The notes beneath the pieces were generated by a model that was given only the letters and a program-made list of their open reading frames with translations, was not told where the DNA came from and made no database searches. DNA of 64,000 bases. It comes from Branchipolynoe longqiensis (lineage: Eukaryota; Annelida; Polychaeta; Phyllodocida; Polynoidae). Location of the stretch: contig CM059198.1 in NCBI GenBank assembly GCA_030323885.1, forward strand, positions 60,848,917 to 60,912,916. Reading direction: 5' to 3'. The position numbers were made by a program, and so were the translations under genes. Of the stretch, positions 23,061-33,343 are shown in pieces (within the stretch, counting starts at the first letter, position 1; every line of letters starts with the position of its first letter).

Positions 23061-23716
23061 CAGTGGATTTTTGATCCGCCGGCGGCTCTCAACCCACCTG
23101 GACGAGCCCACCACCCCCACACCACAAACCACCCCCCCCCCCCCCCCAAACCCACACCAACCCCACCACCACCACACCACAAACCACCCCCCCCCCCCCC
23201 CCCCCACACCCACCCCTACGCCGCCAGCAGTCGCACATGTGGTATTACCACCCCCGTCTCCCCTGTCTCGTCAGATCTCCCTGCCTCGGCGCCCAGAAGT
23301 CGCTGCAGCACCAAAGCTCGCCACCATGCCACCAGCAGTCGCACATGTGGTATTACCACGCCCAGACGTCGCCGCAGTACCAGGGGTCGGCAACACCCCC
23401 CTGCCCCCCACTCTCACCCTGACATTGCCACAGCCCGCCGCCAGACTGTGCCGCCATCTGTCGTCCCCACACCCACCCGGGCGGGGGGGGGGGGGTACGC
23501 GTAGAAGGCTCTGGCCGCCGCCCACCCCCCTTCCACCTCTCTCCCGCCCCCTGTCGGCCGGCGACACCGCATATGTAGGCCACTCCCAGGCTTCCACTCC
23601 CCCCCACCTCCATGGGCCCGTCAAGTTTGGCGCCCTTCTCTCTGCCCCCCACCGGACTTCCTCCCCCACCCCTGGCCCCGACCCCGCCTCGGCGACCTCG
23701 GCGAGCCGGTCGCCGA

Positions 23717-24136
23717 CTAGATAAAAGATTCATCCCGTACTTCCAGTACAGGGGTGAAAAGCAACCCATTAGAAAAGCTGGCGAAGAATTTCGACATGCT
23801 GGGTTAATTAACTGAGCTGGTAAATTCTTAATTTAAGAAGCACAATATATTCTTTATGAACATCCTCATATTTACCCGCTACTTTTGAGTTGGAAAATAT
23901 AATAAAACATATACTTTAATGCAATTTAAAAGTGAAATCGACGGCGTTCTCTGGCCGCCATCTTGTCTTTTTGCATTCTCTCCCATTTCACCAACTCTGT
24001 GTTGATATAAGTAACCATTTGACACTGGTGCCAGGCATTCTACTTCCCGTTCCATACTAAAGCTATTTTCGCCCGTATTTAGACTACGTTGTTGTTCACC
24101 CCTGTACTGTAACTACGGGGTGAATCTTTTATCTAG
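23717..24136 (-). mobile_element. CTAGATAAAAG-TIR MITE with 7-bp duplication, copy 3
   Basis: Inverted relative to the copy at 12654. Flanked by TCGCCGA at 23710-23716 and 24137-24143. Confidence 0.9.
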
Positions 24137-24374
24137 TCGCCGACGTGGTCGACCCAGCCGTCCAGTACCATTTGCAAATATATCGCGAGCTACTGCCCTA
24201 ACCACTATATCACTGTACTGCATTCGGTAGGTCCACTCCTCCCTCGCAGCAGACACAAACAGTATCTGTAATTAGCTTAGCAATCCAGCTCTAATAGCAG
24301 AAATCGGGAGATTGGTAGTGTATAATATGATGTGGGTAAATATAATTCCTGTGGACAGTGCACCGTGTGTATAT

Positions 24375-25331
24375 GGGTCGTTCTCAGAAGTTGTGTACCA
24401 ATAGTGTGACATCAGTACCACAAAATCAAAATGCTGCCAAACTCCTATAAACAAGTTTCCTCAATGTGTATGTCCTTTTGCATCTGAATAATTGAAAATA
24501 AACATATTCTGGCATTTTTAAGTAGGTCAAATGATGCTCACACCCAATAAATAGCAGTATAGCATGGAAACCATTCTGACTCCAAAATCAAATATTTTCC
24601 ACACAAAACTTGACATTTTTAGGACATTTCACATGCCACTTGCTTTATAAACAGTAGTAATAATAATTTGAAACCTCATTGCTATGGTTTTGTCTTATTT
24701 GTGAATATTAAAGAGAAAAGCAAGAAAATATTAGCAAGGTAACAGTCAAAGTGGAAACAACAATTTTACACAAATGTTCGGCTCAAATTTCAATGTTTAG
24801 AGGCAACTTCAGGATTTATCTTTTACTATACCATAACTGGGTCCATGCATAGAGTGTCAAATGGTGAAAATAGTTCCTGTACTGTATCTGTACTCAGTGT
24901 TTGATACAGAGTTTCATAGTACTTGCAATTGGAAACGAAATGTTACGATGTTAATGACTCCAGAAAATGTTAACTATTTCATAATTTAACTTTTTTTTTT
25001 AGAAATAAATGTCTTCAACTTAATGAAGACATTGTATATGACCATTTGAAGTGAAATGAGCTGTTGTTCAGAGGTTTTCATTAAGTTTGTGACACTTTAT
25101 TTTCAATGCTGTTGACAATGTCACAAATTAGTGATGTAATTTTCTATGTATTTAGCTACATCCATCCCAATAAGATACATAATATTAACATTTACTTTTG
25201 ATCTAAAATATCTCCCACATTATTGGGCTAAATGATGAAATCTAAATATTGACACTCCAATAATGGGTTTCTTTTAAATATGCATTTCAAGTAGACTACC
25301 TCAAGTGGTACACAGTTTCTGAGAATGACCC
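24375..25331 (-). mobile_element. GGGTCGTTCTC-TIR MITE, copy 2
   Basis: Reverse-orientation copy of 5366-6329, flanked by TATAT and ATATA. Differences are scattered single bases. Confidence 0.85.
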
Positions 25332-26505
25332 ATATAGAGACGTAAGCCACACCATTGTTACATACACAGAAATTTCCCCATAGAGTCAACGTTACAGCTC
25401 TGGTTCACATATTACATCAGGCACTGTTTAAATGTTATTAATAACCACACACATACACGACCACATCTGAAGAACTGTCTCCATTTCTATTAAATAAGAG
25501 CGGCTAACAGGTCCAAGGCCTATTATAGCTGTATCCTACTGATTGATTGACATGCTATTCAGAAATGTTATTTAGACATATCAATGCTGAGGGATGAATT
25601 GTATTTTCACGGGCAGTACGAGTGTTTTTTCGGGCATATAAATGCAGATGTGGGGTGGTAGGGTGGGGTTGGACCATGGTGTGGGAGGAGACTACTGTCA
25701 GGTTTAAAATTCATTTCGCTTCTCAGAGTAGATGGAATCGACGATGGATGCATAATATTTGTGTCTGGCGCTTAGCCTTAATAGGGCCTACTCAGCATGT
25801 GGATCATACATAGGCCTAGCTAGCACCGCCGTTGTAGGGTAAGGCTAGATTATAGGTCTACCCCCAACCATTACCCAATGGCAATGCTGCATTTGCAAGC
25901 AATGCAAAACTGGGGTACCCCCGGCAGTCCCAATGCCCAATTCCCAGCCGAAACTCACTGAATATTATATCTGTGAAAGCTCTCTGCCACCCACGCCATA
26001 ATGGGTGGTATTTTCAGTGCCACAATTACCTCCACACAAACAGGGGGGAACGGGCATAGTCAGCCGTGACTTGAGCCAAGCTATATTTATGTTAGCTGAT
26101 GTAAATAAGCTGTCCGACTTGAGGCCCGGTCGGAAGTTGGTAATCCAGACCAAATAGACAAGTTACCTCAGCCGTCGCTGTCAAACTAAAACACTCCACA
26201 CAGACGTTCATGTGTCGGTCGGCATTGCGTGCTAAACGTGTATGGCATTATTTATTCGACTATCCCCGTTAGTTATCGATATAATCCAGGCATCGACATG
26301 CGGTTGAAATAATAGAACAGGGGCGCCGGGCGGGAACCCCCCCCCCCTCCACCCTCACTGCTGTGCACAGAAAATGGCGGAGCACAATTCCGATTCCGAA
26401 AACCCCTCACGGACCCCGCGCATCTGGTCAAGATGGCGGAATCCTCGCCAAATTTTCCTTGCCCCACATCTACCCATGTCTGCGCTGCGGCGTAAATTCA
26501 CCCAC
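25332..26505. other. RIM intron 1, gene-proximal part; nothing recognised
   Basis: Lies between a MITE and the donor of RIM exon 1. No repeat family or splice-flanked frame identified. Could hold intronic regulatory sequence. Confidence 0.4.
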
Positions 26506-26636
26506 CTTAGGATTTCTTGTTCCTTTTCTTCTTCCTCTCGTTGTCGTTGCAAAACGGATTCTATTATTTTCCTCTCTTCCTCTGTTAAGTGACTTAAATC
26601 CGGCATTGGTGGAAGAGACGGCCGTCTGCCCGACAT
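26506..26636 (-). CDS. RIM: RIM exon 1: start codon and Rab3-binding helix
   Basis: 43 codons from ATG 26636 (MSGRRPSLPP...). The core PDLSHLTEEERKIIESVL and RQREEEEKEQEIL is the conserved N-terminal helix of RIM proteins that contacts Rab3. The donor is CCTAAG|GTGGGT after 26506. The exon ends with AG of a split codon that joins G-AAC of exon 2 to read ILRNLQDDFENYQ, matching the known helix spacing, so no exon is missing between them. The start is chosen because it begins the conserved region, with GC-rich sequence just upstream. RIM acts at the presynaptic active zone, linking vesicle Rab3 to release machinery. The long ORF on the opposite strand is a shadow. Confidence 0.95.
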
Positions 26637-27210
26637 GATGATCTAGTGAGTGATCCTGATGCCCCGTCCTAGTTGGTATCTCGCTGGCTTGGATTTGTAA
26701 ATCCGGTCGTCCCGTGTGTGCCGGGGGACCGCCGACCGTCAGGCCATTGTAGCAGTCGTCTGCCGCTCGCCACCCTTAAAATACTAACAAAAATGGGTGC
26801 GTAACGGCCGCCTCGACGGGTCAGAAAATGGCCGTACGCCTCCCCCGCCGTTTTTCGAGCAAGCTTGTCCAGCAGCGTTAATTATGCACTCTGCCTTAAA
26901 AATTAATGACAACTCCTCCGCCAGAGCCAATGGTGGGCCTGACCACATGACGTCATTGGGCAAGTGCGGTTTGTACAGTCTGCTGCCGCTGCCATCACTG
27001 CATGTTCGCCTGGCGCGCCTGCATAGGCTCTTGTCACAAGCGTGGTCCCGGCTGGGCTTGTGGGAGGAAAGGAGGGAAGGGGTGGTGGGGGTGGGGGGCT
27101 TGTACTGCCTAGTGTTTGGTGTGGTTGTTGTAGGTGGGTGAGTGTGAGGGGTGGGGAGGGGGGGTGGAGACTACAATGACTTTGCCGCGCTTCACCGCAC
27201 ACCACACGCC
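26637..27210 (-). promoter_or_regulatory. GC/CpG-elevated region upstream of RIM ATG (5' UTR and promoter candidate)
   Basis: The sequence upstream of the RIM start is richer in G+C and CpG than its AT-rich flanks, as expected around a transcription start. I see no convincing TATA box and cannot place the start site. G-rich tracts at 27060-27170. Confidence 0.45.
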
Positions 27211-29520
27211 TATTTAATAGACCGAAAAGTAGGTCGACTATTTTAGTAGATTCCCAGCATGGGTCAATATGGGTGTTTTTAAATAGCCCTCCCCCTATAC
27301 GTCCCCTTTATTTCACCCCCACCTCCCCGCTCACTGACCATCCCACCTATTTCTACACAATCACCAATTATATACCCTGGTAACCTATGGGACCCCCCAC
27401 TACCACCACCACCACCACTACCACCACCCACACACCCGCACACATGGGCGATGCTAGCTGTCTACATAATAAATTAATGGCCTAGGCGCATGGTCAATAT
27501 ATAAAGGTGGTATGAGGTTCCGATTTGAAAAAATATTAAGGTCATGTATTCAACTGGTTCACACAATCGTGGATAATTAAGGAAAGTTGTTTACAATCCT
27601 GACTACAAAAGATAACACATGCAGACACAATTAATTATTGCACTTTTTTTAATTGCCCCGAATTGAAAAGAAAATATGATTAGTTTAGAGTTAAGCATAT
27701 CTACCTTAAGGCGCCAGAAATTGGGTGTCCGCTTCCCACTTTCCAAATACTACTCCTCTCCGTGGTTTGAAAAGTTAGCACCAGGCTGATCCTGGGTCTG
27801 AGTAGTTTACGGAAATTGAGACTTTAAGATGGCCACAGTATACTTGCGATCAACAACTTTAATAGCTCATGTTCATTGCGATGCTTCACAGTATACGCTC
27901 ATATAATTTGCAAAGAATGTGACATTAACTTTTTTGACAGATCAGTAAGATATAAACAAATTCATCTTTTCGGGATATGGATGGCAGCACAGTTCGGCGA
28001 AAATAGGATTAAGCGAACATTTAAAAAAAAAGAAAAAAAAAAAAAGACAACAAACATTTGAGGTAGAATTAAATTTTGTTGAAAGTTGCATGGTTCGATG
28101 GTGTTTGAATTTTTGTTTTATTTTTAAAATAAATATATCAAATTGATCGTTATAACCTACTAATCATTAGTCATGAGTCATTTTGATGAAGAATGTCTAA
28201 TTTTGAAGCAATTTGAGCTGAAAGAACCCAAAATACTTTTGACAAGCTTTCCAAAAGTCCTCTAGCTATGACATGTATTGACGTCTCGTGATGACCACAT
28301 GATGTAGGATGACTAATTCAAATGTAGCCTGGTATCCTGGTATTTTCCACTGATGGCTAATGAGGCCACGAGATTGACCTAATTAGTTAATGGTGTTCTT
28401 CCTTTTATGGCTGTAGCAAAGTACGTATCCAAGGGGATGGGGTAATAAATTCACTGATTATACTGTATGTGCTGTCACAAATCCTTAGCTAATGCACCAG
28501 TATCTAAGTTGGATATATAGAATACAATCTTGATAAGTGTCTTGGTTTTGAAACAAATATATTTCATCGGACCATGCAAGTTTAAATAATTTGGTCATGT
28601 AGGTAATCAAATGTGCCTTATGGTTAATACAATATCAATAAATTTAATTGATGTAATAACGTTTTTGATTGTTTAATATTGAAAAGTGACTGAAAGTGAA
28701 AAGCATCGCTCTCGGAGACAGGCATGCCTTTATCTTCTTAAAAATGAACTGCTCACTTAGCTAATTGCAATATCTAGTCCCATTAACGATGGTTAATGTA
28801 ACACGTTGTATGCCCATTACAATAATATATGTTTAATTATTACATATGGGAGCAGGTTGATCTAGTCTACTAAATAACAGTTCGTACTAAAGTTATTTCA
28901 GGTCACACAAATTGTATGAATGTGTGCAGATAATTACTTTCATAAGTAAAATATGAAGCCCAAAATGTTGAAATAAGCAAAAACTTTCATCTGCTTCTCG
29001 TTATTCGACAATTATCCCGATAAAATTCGGTGTTCTTAATAGTGTGGTTCTTGTTTGTCCCTCCCCCCTTTAGTGTTCTCATAGCATTTGGTTTAGAATC
29101 ATAAAAGGAAATACTAAATGTGCTAAGTGCTGCCTGTCGACCATCCCACCAGCGGGATGCCCAATGGAAGGTAACCATGCCAAAAGTAGCCAGATAACAC
29201 ACCACACAGCTACGTACAAGCCTATGATATGTAAATAGGAGTAGGCTAGTCTAGTAATAAGAGTAGAAAAAATAAAAACATATATACCAAGAAAATCCAA
29301 AAAAACTAACATAGGCTACTAACCATACCAACCAATTATCTATCTGCTACTGAAATGCAGGCAATCAAATACCTTATCAGCAGCCACTGTGTGGTAAGAT
29401 AACACCAACACTACAACTGGCCAGCATTGAAAACAAGCCTGGGTACCCGGGCTTATATGCTATGGACAGTATAAATACAGCCTCAATAAAAAAAAAATTA
29501 AAAAAAAATATTGATGTGCC
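27211..29520. other. Long AT-rich stretch, nothing recognised
   Basis: About 2.3 kb, unusually free of the window's repeat families. Only short CAC-rich (27400-27440) and A-rich (28020-28055) tracts are seen. Its position upstream of RIM and lack of insertions make it a place to look for regulatory conservation. Confidence 0.4.
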
Positions 29521-29873
29521 TTAAATCTGCATAGTCCGAAGAAGCATCAAACTGTCAGAACTAAAACAATTATCTAGAATTGATTCTACATATCTAGCTT
29601 GCATACTGGGGCACTTATTAAGCATTTGTTGTCACATAGAAGGGATAACCAGGCAATTTAATAGAACCTGTTACTGTTGAAGCCTATGATGTCATAGTTT
29701 TGGTGTGCTTGCCTACATTAATCTTCACATGTTTGCACTTTGAATATCTCAAAACTTAGCCATTTAAAATCAGTTATCTCAAATTAAAGTAAGGTATATT
29801 ATAACAAGCAATTTAATATATTTATCAGAGAAAAATGACAGAAATCCGAAACCATCGGACTATGCAACATTAA
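29521..29873 (+). mobile_element. TTAA-type MITE, complete
   Basis: Bounded by TTAA at 29521-29524 and 29870-29873. Ends CTGCATAGTCCGA and CATCGGACTATGCAAC are inverse complements. TTAA duplications are typical of piggyBac and Kolobok elements. About 353 bp, non-coding. Confidence 0.8.
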
Positions 29874-29892
29874 CTAATCACAAAATTCAGAG

Positions 29893-30004
29893 AGATTAGA
29901 TTTTTGAATTAATTGTAATTGCGATTTGAACTTGATAAAGTTTTCAATCCACATCGCAGAGATTAGATTTTTGAATTGGTTGTAATTGCGTATTGAAGTT
30001 GATG
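29893..30004 (+). repeat. Two-copy tandem repeat, ~63 bp
   Basis: AGAGATTAGATTTTTGAATT followed by TTGTAATTGCG occurs at 29893 and again at 29956. Confidence 0.75.
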
Positions 30005-30429
30005 ACGTGTTCACCCCTAATCTCAGACTTAAGCACACCACAGGAAAGCTACTATATAATATATAATTTAAAACTCAACGTTGCAGCTATAGTATAGACG
30101 TAATCGTTATTCTAAATAACGCATTCATGTGTCTAACCCCCCACCCCCCTAGACACACACATATTTATCATTTTCACCCCATTCAAGAGGGAAAGGAGCA
30201 GCTTCACGGGAAGCACATTTAATACATATTAAATGACAATTAAAATATAATTTGACATTCAAAAGTATTTTATTCTTCTATAAATAGTACACATCCGATA
30301 ATTAAATTTAGAGCAATTTGATATATATTACGTTCCATCGCAACGATCATTTTATTCCGATCTGATCTGTATTTAACACTCTACATTTAAACAACCAAGG
30401 CAAGGGTCATCCGATCAGAGGCATTAATA

Positions 30430-30730
30430 AATACGGTGCAAGTAATGTTCTCCATCCTTGCCTCGTTGGAGTTCCCTACCTCGAGACAGGCTGCTACTGA
30501 GGCGCCTAGTCGAATGGGAATGCGCCGTGGCCGGGGGGTTGCCTGCTCGGCCTGGCTCTATCGACAAACCCGCTACCTCAGTTTCCGTATCAGCCGGGAT
30601 GCAGACGGCGTCACAGCCAGGCCAAGGTGGTGGCCTACATGGTGGCGACACCTGGAGAGAACATTTGTACCTCACTAGGTGGCGCCATGCGACTGGAGAA
30701 AGCGCTTTAGAGCTTACAGAGTGTAGCAGC
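30430..30730. other. GC-rich island, unassigned
   Basis: 300 bp of CpG-containing sequence with open frames on both strands but no clear splice sites. It abuts the TIR element at 30731. Could be part of an older insertion or a regulatory or exonic patch for the plus-strand candidate exon at 32542. Confidence 0.35.
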
Positions 30731-31219
30731 CCGGTGTCGCAGTTTCAGCGCCCGGTCAGTTTCAGCGCCCGGTCGTGGCTTCTGCGCATGTAACTATCGC
30801 TGGTTCCCGGCAGTGTTAGGGACCGGGCTTCTGCGCATGTAACTATCGCTGGTGCCCGGCAGTGTTAGGGACCGGGCTTCTGCGCATGTAACTATCGCTG
30901 GTGCCCGGCAGTGTTAGGGACCGGGCTTCTGCGCATGTAACTATCGCTGGTGCCCGGCAGTGTTAGGGACCGATTAGGCCGAAATCTATTGAATGCGATC
31001 ATATTTAACAGAATTACATACTCAAATAATGAAATTTAATTAAATTAACCTTAAATTCCAAGCGATATTAATGTAGCAGCTAGATCGGCGTCGTCGAATC
31101 GCCAAGTCTAAACTAAACAAATAGCAGTGCTCGCCGGCGACATGCTGCTGTTTGCAGGGCCTCTTAAAATCCGCGCATGCGCAGAAGCCACTGACCGGGC
31201 GCTGAAACTGCGACACCGG
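30731..31219. mobile_element. CCGGTGTCGCAG-TIR element with 49-bp repeats
   Basis: Perfect inverted ends of 30 bases (CCGGTGTCGCAGTTTCAGCG and onward). Inside are about four 49-bp tandem units (30784-30980, GTAACTATCGCTGG). A ~100-bp stretch (30976-31075) is similar to the arm of the foldback element at 11491-11590. Confidence 0.8.
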
Positions 31220-31441
31220 CATGTTTGAAATGGTCCCTTTGTTTTAAAATTGGGCAATGACCAGAAGCTAAGCCACTAGGCGACACTATGCATAATATCT
31301 TAATAACCACAGTGTGAGGTCTACATTTTAAATGTATATTTCAAATGTTACATTTTCTTCTTCTTTTGTTGTTGTAAGTACTTTATTCCAAAAGTAATGT
31401 TAGGATGCGCAACGAAATATTCGTGCAGTGTAGGCCCTATA

Positions 31442-32206
31442 GACCCCTTTCAATGTTTGTAAACATTGTGTATGTGCACGCAGCTTGGCTGCAGAACGAA
31501 TGGACACTGTCACTGAGTTTGCCAGTCGCACTGCAACACTTTTATTTTATTCAAAGTTAATAGAAATCCAGAACCCTAACCATATAAATTTAATATAATC
31601 TATTCGTTGAATATGTTTTCTATGTCTTCCAAGCAGTTTGTTTCTAGGTGGTGTGGTTTTAGGGATATTTCACTTTTTCTGGATGAAGATTGCTCACCGC
31701 CATTGACAATGCATTGAGTTTGCCGTGCGCGCAGTGCAAAACATCAGTTTTATTCAAAATTAATAGAAATCCAGAATCCTAACTGTATCAATTTAATATA
31801 ATCATTTTGGTAAACATGTTTTCTATGTGTATATTCCAATCAGTTTGTTTCTAGGTGGTGTGGTTTTAGAGATATTAATTTTTTTCTGTATGAAGATTGC
31901 TCACTGCCATTGACAATGCATTGAGTTTGCCGGTATACGCAGTGCAAAACATTAGTTTTATTCAAAATTAATAGAAATGCACAACCCTAACTGTATAAAT
32001 TTAATATAATCTATTCATTGAATGTGTTGTCTATATGTGTACCAGGCGGTTTGTTTCTAGATGGTGTGGTTTTAGAGATATTTCACCTTTTCTGTATGAA
32101 GATTGCTCACTGCCATTAAGTTTGCAGTGTGACCGGATGTTGTCCTGCAGCCAAGCAGCGCGCGCACTGATCTAAATACCCGTGCTGACGTCATATGAAA
32201 TTGGTC
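31442..32206. mobile_element. GACCYNTTTCA-TIR element filled with ~205-bp satellite
   Basis: Left end GACCCCTTTCAATGTTTG, right end TATGAAATTGGTC. Between them are about three units of the satellite also found at 15190-15800 and 56031-56743. Near both ends are related CAGCTTGGCTGCAG and CTGCAGCCAAGC segments. Confidence 0.8.
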
Positions 32207-32353
32207 AATATGCAGCTAGTAGGCCTGCAGTACTTTGTAACTGTGAACTATGACAACAGAGAACATCACCTAAATCTTTCTCCTAGATGAATGATATACC
32301 TACCGGAACATCAAAGCTTAAATGCTGGGGGCAGGGCATATAAATATGTGCGA

Positions 32354-32425
32354 TTGGTGGAAGATCAGTGCCCAAGCACTGAAGAAAATGTAGTAGGCCT
32401 ATTTCAGATAAATAAAACTACCACT
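32354..32425 (+). repeat. Conserved-hairpin family, copy 3
   Basis: GGTGGAAGATCAGTGCCCAAGCACTGAAG: stem CAGTGC/GCACTG with a CCAA loop, then a tail with AATAAA. Confidence 0.6.
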
Positions 32426-32541
32426 CCCCCCTAAATAGTGCTGCTGAAATAACGGCCATGTTAGGCTAACCTCTGCCATGTGCGGACAGTTTTTCAATAT
32501 TATATTCCCTTTGTTTTGTTATATTGTCCCTCCGATGACAG

Positions 32542-32596
32542 GACCGCTATTTCAGGGCAACATTGGTTTGGATGCAGAGTTGTCCGTTGAAGACAG
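32542..32596 (+). CDS. Candidate plus-strand exon, unidentified
   Basis: The acceptor follows CCGATGACAG and the donor is GACAG|GTAAGT, a perfect consensus. In the frame starting with two bases it reads PLFQGNIGLDAELSVED. That phase fits the one-base end of the candidate at 4529-4604, giving an Arg codon at the join. An alternative acceptor at TATTTCAG would start at 32556. If joined, the intron would be 28 kb and run antisense across the RIM start. The donor alone supports an exon; the link is weak. Confidence 0.4.
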
Positions 32597-32937
32597 GTAA
32601 GTACTGTACTCGATTTTGTTTTATTCGTGCCACACATTACTCTACTTAGCGCTTCTCAACTTGAAAATCTGCGTTGTTGCCTAAACACACAAATGGAGAA
32701 ATCAAGTAGACCTTTTTGTACTCGTGTGTGCAATTTAAATATATTCCATAATTTGTACCATAAAACAATATATCATTGGCTCTTCGACTGCCATCATAGG
32801 GCGGGTTGGTGGTGGAAATCGTCTATACCTCTGTCCATGTCATGAAGCGAGTAGCATAGCTCCGTCATTGCTAGAGTTACAAATAACATTATTTATTCAC
32901 ATCTTCTGCCAAGCAATCACCTAAATAACATTTATAC
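32597..32937. other. No feature recognised
   Basis: Unique AT-rich sequence after the candidate donor. Confidence 0.35.
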
Positions 32938-33070
32938 TGTCAGGACATGCCTGAGTGGGACAGCAGGTCCTAGTGATGGCGGAACGGTATTCCAGTAGGG
33001 AAGCACTATGAATTCAACATCAATTTTCGTTGTCTTTAAGTCAGTACCTGTAGTGATATTATCTAAGATG
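32938..33070 (+). mobile_element. SINE gamma, internal fragment
   Basis: CTGAGTGGGACAGCAGGTCC and AGTAGGGAAGCACTATGAA match the gamma body. Both ends are missing. Confidence 0.65.
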
Positions 33071-33343
33071 ACTGAGTTGTTTGAGGATGATTAAGCAACT
33101 TCAACAATTAACTTATTTAAGGATTGCTGACCAATTTCTCCTGAACATTATTTGTTGCAAGGATGGGTAGATGACTTCAACTGTGACACATGGATGTATT
33201 CTGCTGGGGCTGTTTTCCACAAGTTTAATCCACTGTCAAGCACCACTGACGTCCATTGATCACTGTTTATCCTCTGAAAAGGACACATGAAGGAGCATAA
33301 TTAATGATTAGTGGTGGGAAGCTATGAATGCCCCTCCTATAAT

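Larger units (their letters stand above)
21741..24250 (+). mobile_element. GC-rich decayed retroelement-like block
   Basis: An abrupt change to GC- and CpG-rich sequence with long C-runs (23131 and 23189) and a direct repeat of about 35 bp (23221 and 23331). It carries the gag-like frame at 21969-23060 and is interrupted by a 7-bp-duplication MITE at 23717-24136. I found no LTRs or terminal repeats, so the boundaries are approximate. Confidence 0.5.

Noticed and set aside
23004..23769. Pro/Arg-rich overlapping frames of up to 217 codons
   Set aside because: Low-complexity C-rich sequence, open on both strands, no motif.
26363..26638. Plus-strand 91-codon frame
   Set aside because: Antisense shadow of RIM exon 1, which has a clear homologous product and donor on minus.
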